Origin: Karstenula rhodostoma CBS 690.94
Taxonomy: Eukaryota; Ascomycota; Dothideomycetes; Pleosporales; Didymosphaeriaceae
Direction of reading: 5' to 3'
DNA length: 64,000 nt
Assembly: GCA_010093485.1 (NCBI GenBank)
Contig: MU001493.1
Span: forward strand, 2,530,937 to 2,594,936
This document shows, piece by piece, positions 62,223 through 64,000 of this stretch (its first letter is position 1; each line of letters begins with the position of its first letter). Both the position numbers and the translations under genes were made by a program. The notes beneath the pieces are model-generated. The model saw only the letters and a program-made list of their open reading frames with translations. It had not been told where the DNA came from and made no database searches.

Positions 62223-64000
62223 CTACCTCGCAATCAAATGCCCAAAGTACTCCCTCATGAATGTCGCGCTCCGCTTCGGATACCGCGTCTTCTCCTCACT
62301 CTCAAAATCCACCCACGTCACCCCAAACCGATCCGTATACCCCTTCGCCCACTCCCAGTTATCCAGCAGCGTCCACCCAAAATAGCTCCTTATATCCACA
62401 CCATCTTCCTTGACTGCCCTCGCCAGCTCGCCCACATATGCGCGATAGAAGTCAATCCTGTGCACGTCGTTGAGCACGTCGTCCCCCGGGGGCGCCGACA
62501 CGTGCTCGCCGCGCGCCGTGGTACCATTCTCTGTCACGAAAATGGGCGTGTGGTATCGGGCCCAGATCCAGCGCAGCAGCGCGGCGAAGCCCCAGGGAGA
62601 GGTGCGCAGCCACTCTGTATCCGACTCTGCGCCGCGGCTCACGCCCTCGCTGTTGGTGTCGGACCACGCGAGGTTGCCCTTGTGGTCTTCGGGCGGGATC
62701 GGCTGCCCCGGGGGTACTGCGTCGCGCACGAAGAAGGCCGTGTACGTGTTCATGCCGTAGAAGTCGCTGCTGCCGTTGACGAGCTTCTTCTCAGCCGGTG
62801 AGAAGGTCGGGAGGCGCGCGCCGAGCTGGGCGCGCATGCTGGCGGGGTAGTCGCCTGGTCCGAAGACGGGGTCTGCGAACCATGCGATCTCAAACTCGAG
62901 CGCGCGCTGGGCGGCGGCGATGTCGGCGGGGGAGCTGGCGTCGTAGGGCGCCGACCAGTTCCCGCTGAGGGTGATGCCAATGGTGCCGTGCTGCGTCGGT
63001 GCAAACTCCTCCTTGTACATGCGATAAACCTGCGCGTGGGACAGCAGCTGTGTATGTCCGACCTGCCTCGCGCTCAGTCAGTCAACAAAACCAGCTCGAA
63101 ACGAGCAAGCAAGTAAAACGCGGCAACGCACAATCCACGGCTCCGTGCTCGTATCCCCCTCGCTGTACTTCGCGCGGTCCGAACTCCTATTCGGCGCGTG
63201 CGCACCCCCCGCGTAGCCCGCCAGCGCATACACGCCCGGCTCATTGTACGTGATCCAGTGCCCTACTCTGTCGCCGAAGCGTTCGAAGCACACGCGAGCA
63301 TAGCGCACAAAGTCAGGGATATATCTCCCGGGGTCCAACATGCTCTTATACCTCTCCTCCAGCGCCTGCGGGACGTCCCAGTGGAACAGCGTGACAAACG
63401 GCGTTATGCCCGCCTTGAGTAGCTCGTCGATCAGATCCGAGTAGAATCCCACCCCGGCTTCGTTGACCGCGTCGTCTTTCCCGCCCAGGGGGATGATGCG
63501 GCTCCACGAGAGACTGAAGCGGTACGCGGTGACGCCGTAGCGCTTCATGAGGGCGACGTCGTCGCGGAAGAAGTCGTAGGAGCGGCATGCGTCGTCGGCT
63601 GTGCTGCCGTCGACGACGCGACCCGGCGTGTGCGCGAGCGTGTCCCAGGTGGAGGGGCCTTTGCCGGCGGTGGACCAGGCGCCTTCGATTTGGGGCGCGG
63701 CGGTTGCGTAGCTGGGGGGTTTATTTAGCGGGATGGGTTGGACGGTGGGAGCGGGTGCGGTAGGGTTGCGTGGTTTGGAGGTGGAGGGTGTGATGTGAAG
63801 ATCCGGGGTACGCTACGCTTGAGGGTACAATTGCATGCGTGGACACATGATGGTGCCTCAGTGATGTGCAAGAGAATACGAAAAATACATGATGGATGTT
63901 GTGGGGTTCTGAAGTGATGCAGGTGCAGGCGCGGGCGGGGGATAGAGTGAAGATGTACGTACCCCCAGAAGAAGTCCTTCCCCAGCGAGCCTTTCAGTCC
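62223..64000 (-). CDS. GH1 beta-glucosidase, 5' end beyond the window
   Basis: Minus strand, exons at least 64000-63963, 63711-63132 and 63062-62223; introns of 251 and 69 nt. The first visible exon reads L-K-G-S-L-G-K-D-F-F-W-G and joins Y-A-T-A-A-P-Q-I-E-G-A-W, the usual GH1 entry. Catalytic acid/base is the Glu of T-Y-N-E-P-G and the nucleophile the Glu of V-T-E-N-G, near the C-terminus; a tail with W-E-W-A-K-G-Y and R-F-G-V follows. About 485 codons are visible, matching the family, so little is missing upstream. No signal peptide can be judged. It hydrolyses beta-glucosides such as cellobiose, probably inside the cell as most fungal GH1 enzymes. Confidence 0.85.

Overview
The window is nuclear DNA from a filamentous ascomycete (Pezizomycotina), most probably a Dothideomycete; the class is an inference from gene content. 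The genes carry short spliceosomal introns (mostly 45-70 nt, GTANGT donors, CTAAC/CTGAC-like branch sites, CAG/TAG acceptors). Families typical of moulds are present: a HET-domain protein, F-box and BTB proteins, an aspzincin-type secreted peptidase, a GH1 beta-glucosidase, a TauD-like dioxygenase and a DHA-type MFS transporter. I re-spliced the models by eye, and exon coordinates are given in the entries.

Layout. 0-4 kb holds lineage-specific proteins of unknown function. 4.5-18.3 kb is unusual: nine small proteins, each with one membrane span and usually a basic stretch right after it, and eight of them in tandem on the + strand. Between or beside them lie a two-span protein, a gene interrupted by an in-frame TAG, a previously hidden short exon, a VOC-family gene without a usable ATG and a soluble Arg/Ser-rich protein. 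18.9-24.4 kb holds an AT-hook/acidic nuclear-type protein and two secreted proteins, one Cys-rich and one zinc peptidase. 24.8-26.9 kb is a BTB protein. 27.25-31.7 kb has no convincing gene and is filled by a degenerate tandem array of roughly 100-bp dimeric units. 33-35.5 kb holds an F-box protein and a short-chain dehydrogenase, tail to tail.

From 36 kb on, conserved housekeeping genes alternate with accessory ones: a TatD-family hydrolase; a mitochondrial K+/H+ exchange-related protein head-to-head with an SRF1-like four-span protein; a TauD-like dioxygenase tail-to-tail with an MFS transporter (possible uptake-plus-catabolism pair); an F-box-like orphan with a decayed duplicate of its own C-terminus just downstream; a large F-box protein; an NmrA-like reductase; a HET protein; an ATRIP-type checkpoint protein head-to-head with CDP-diacylglycerol synthase, with a pentanucleotide microsatellite between them; a PPR protein; and a GH1 beta-glucosidase cut by the window end.

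The strongest candidates for something undescribed are the cluster of small single-span membrane proteins (4.5-18.3 kb) and the long degenerate array (27.25-31.7 kb). No tRNA, rRNA, transposase, reverse transcriptase or CRISPR array was recognised.
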